Source of the DNA: Nitrospirae bacterium GWC2_42_7
GTDB lineage: Bacteria; Nitrospirota; Thermodesulfovibrionia; Thermodesulfovibrionales; UBA6898
Direction: 5' to 3'
Length of the DNA stretch: 6,460 nt
NCBI GenBank assembly: GCA_001803645.1
Contig: MHDW01000009.1
Coordinates: forward strand, 2,304 to 8,763
Below the pieces are notes generated by a model. That model saw nothing but the letters and a program-made list of their open reading frames with translations. It ran no database searches and was not told where the DNA came from. Of the stretch, positions 5,454-6,460 are shown one piece after another. The position numbers and the translations under genes are program-made. The stretch's first letter is position 1, and each line of letters opens with the position of its first letter.

Positions 5454-6460
5454 ATGGCATTTAATATCCTTATCGCTGAAGATGAAGAGATCACGCTGAA
5501 TAATATCCTGGAGACCCTGCAGGATGAAGGGTACAGTGTCTCTGCGGTAAAGAACGGGTCAGAAGCCCTTGCAAAGCTCGAAAAAAATTACTTCGATCTG
5601 CTAATTACTGATATAAAAATGCCCGGCCTCAGCGGGATCGAACTTCTCGAAAAAGTTAAAGAAAAATATCCTGAAACAGAAATTATTATCATAACCGGAT
5701 TTGGAAGTATTGGTTCAGCAGTGGACGCAATGAAAAAAGGTGCTTTGGACTACATTGCAAAACCGTTTGACCTTGATGAGCTGACCATGAAGGTCAAAAA
5801 AATCATGGACCAGCGTGTCCTTAAAAAAGAACACAGGGCATTAAAGACTTATTTCGGTATGGATAAAAAGCTGACTGTGATAGCAAAAAGCGAGGGCATG
5901 AAGAAGATCCTCAATACAATAGAGGGGACAAAAAAATCTGATTTCAACATACTCCTTACCGGAGAGACCGGCGTGGGGAAAAGCCTCGTTGCAAAGATCA
6001 TACATTTCACCAGCAAAAGACAGGAAAAGCCATTTCTCACTATCAACTGTGCGACCCTGACTGAAGAGCTCCTTGCAAGCGAACTCTTCGGTCATGAAAA
6101 AGGGGCCTTTACCGGGGCTTTGACAGCTAAACAGGGTCTTGTTGAGATAGCAGATACAGGCACTCTTTTTCTTGATGAAATTGCCGAGTTATCGCCGGTC
6201 CTTCAGGCCAAGCTTCTGAAGGTTGTTGAAGAAGGCGAATTTTACCGTGTAGGCGGAACAAAACCTCTAAAGGTTGATGTGCGGTTTATTGCAGCAACAA
6301 ACCAGAATGTTAAAAAATTGATCTCAAATGGAAAATTCAGGGAAGACCTTTACTACAGAATAAATATTCTTGAAATATTTATCCCTCCATTAAGGGAACG
6401 TCACGACGACATAAAACCCCTCAGCGCTTTTTTCCTTCAAAAACATCTGTCGAAAGCAGG
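5454..6460 (+). CDS. NtrC-family sigma-54-dependent response regulator, partial (3' end outside window)
   Basis: The first 335 codons of a two-component transcription activator that, once phosphorylated, uses ATP to open promoters bound by sigma-54 RNA polymerase. The receiver domain covers about 3-121: acidic pair Glu9/Asp10, phospho-acceptor Asp53 in ITDIKMPG, Thr81 and Lys103 in IAKPF. After a linker the AAA+ domain begins near 142: Walker A GETGVGKS 170-177, the sigma-54 contact loop GAFTGA 217-222, Walker B LFLDE 238-242, sensor 1 ATN 281-283, arginine fingers in REDLYYR 296-302, then PPLRER 311-316. The rest of the AAA+ domain and the expected C-terminal Fis-type helix-turn-helix fall outside the window, so DNA binding cannot be confirmed. 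It lies two bases after the histidine kinase and is translationally coupled to it, so the two form a cognate pair. Its targets are unknown; the divergent promoter region shows no clear sigma-54 site. Confidence 0.95.
   Translation, partial: MAFNILIAEDEEITLNNILETLQDEGYSVSAVKNGSEALAKLEKNYFDLLITDIKMPGLSGIELLEKVKEKYPETEIIIITGFGSIGSAVDAMKKGALDYIAKPFDLDELTMKVKKIMDQRVLKKEHRALKTYFGMDKKLTVIAKSEGMKKILNTIEGTKKSDFNILLTGETGVGKSLVAKIIHFTSKRQEKPFLTINCATLTEELLASELFGHEKGAFTGALTAKQGLVEIADTGTLFLDEIAELSPVLQAKLLKVVEEGEFYRVGGTKPLKVDVRFIAATNQNVKKLISNGKFREDLYYRINILEIFIPPLRERHDDIKPLSAFFLQKHLSKA

Overview
The window looks like chromosomal DNA of a Gram-negative bacterium of moderately low GC content. It carries a two-membrane-segment sensor kinase, a sigma-54-dependent response regulator and a Lon protease. 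One intergenic stretch resembles the dispersed 'gattccCG...CGggaatgac' inverted-repeat litter common in Nitrospirota, Desulfobacterota and similar genomes. I cannot fix the taxon; an uncultured member of one of those groups is a guess from style only.

Layout: (1) Positions 1-1364, minus strand: the first 454 codons of an SNF2/RapA-like helicase, whose end lies outside the window. (2) Positions 1365-1791: an AT-rich gap of 427 bases with a decayed inverted-repeat element and no convincing gene. (3) Positions 1792-3789, minus strand: a complete 665-residue Lon protease with a full response-regulator receiver (REC) domain spliced into it, exactly between the N-terminal helical neck and the AAA+ Walker A segment. 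It also lacks the usual N-terminal substrate-binding domain. (4) Positions 3790-3894: a 105-base divergent promoter region. (5) Positions 3895-5451, plus strand: a complete membrane histidine kinase. (6) Positions 5454-6460, plus strand: an NtrC-type REC + sigma-54 AAA+ response regulator, cut by the window end before its DNA-binding domain. It is two bases behind the kinase and surely co-translated with it.

How they may work together: the kinase and NtrC-type regulator form a standard two-component operon. The REC-Lon is divergent from them, and its REC domain matches the neighbouring regulator's REC over 117 ungapped positions (52 identities, counted by hand), with every phosphorylation residue present. 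The simplest reading is one membrane sensor with two outputs: sigma-54-dependent transcription through the NtrC-type protein, and phosphorylation-gated proteolysis through REC-Lon. Domain content and gene order are seen directly; the shared phosphorylation is inference. This candidate phospho-regulated protease module is the most interesting content of the window. The helicase across the gap probably belongs to a different, possibly accessory or defence-related, locus.
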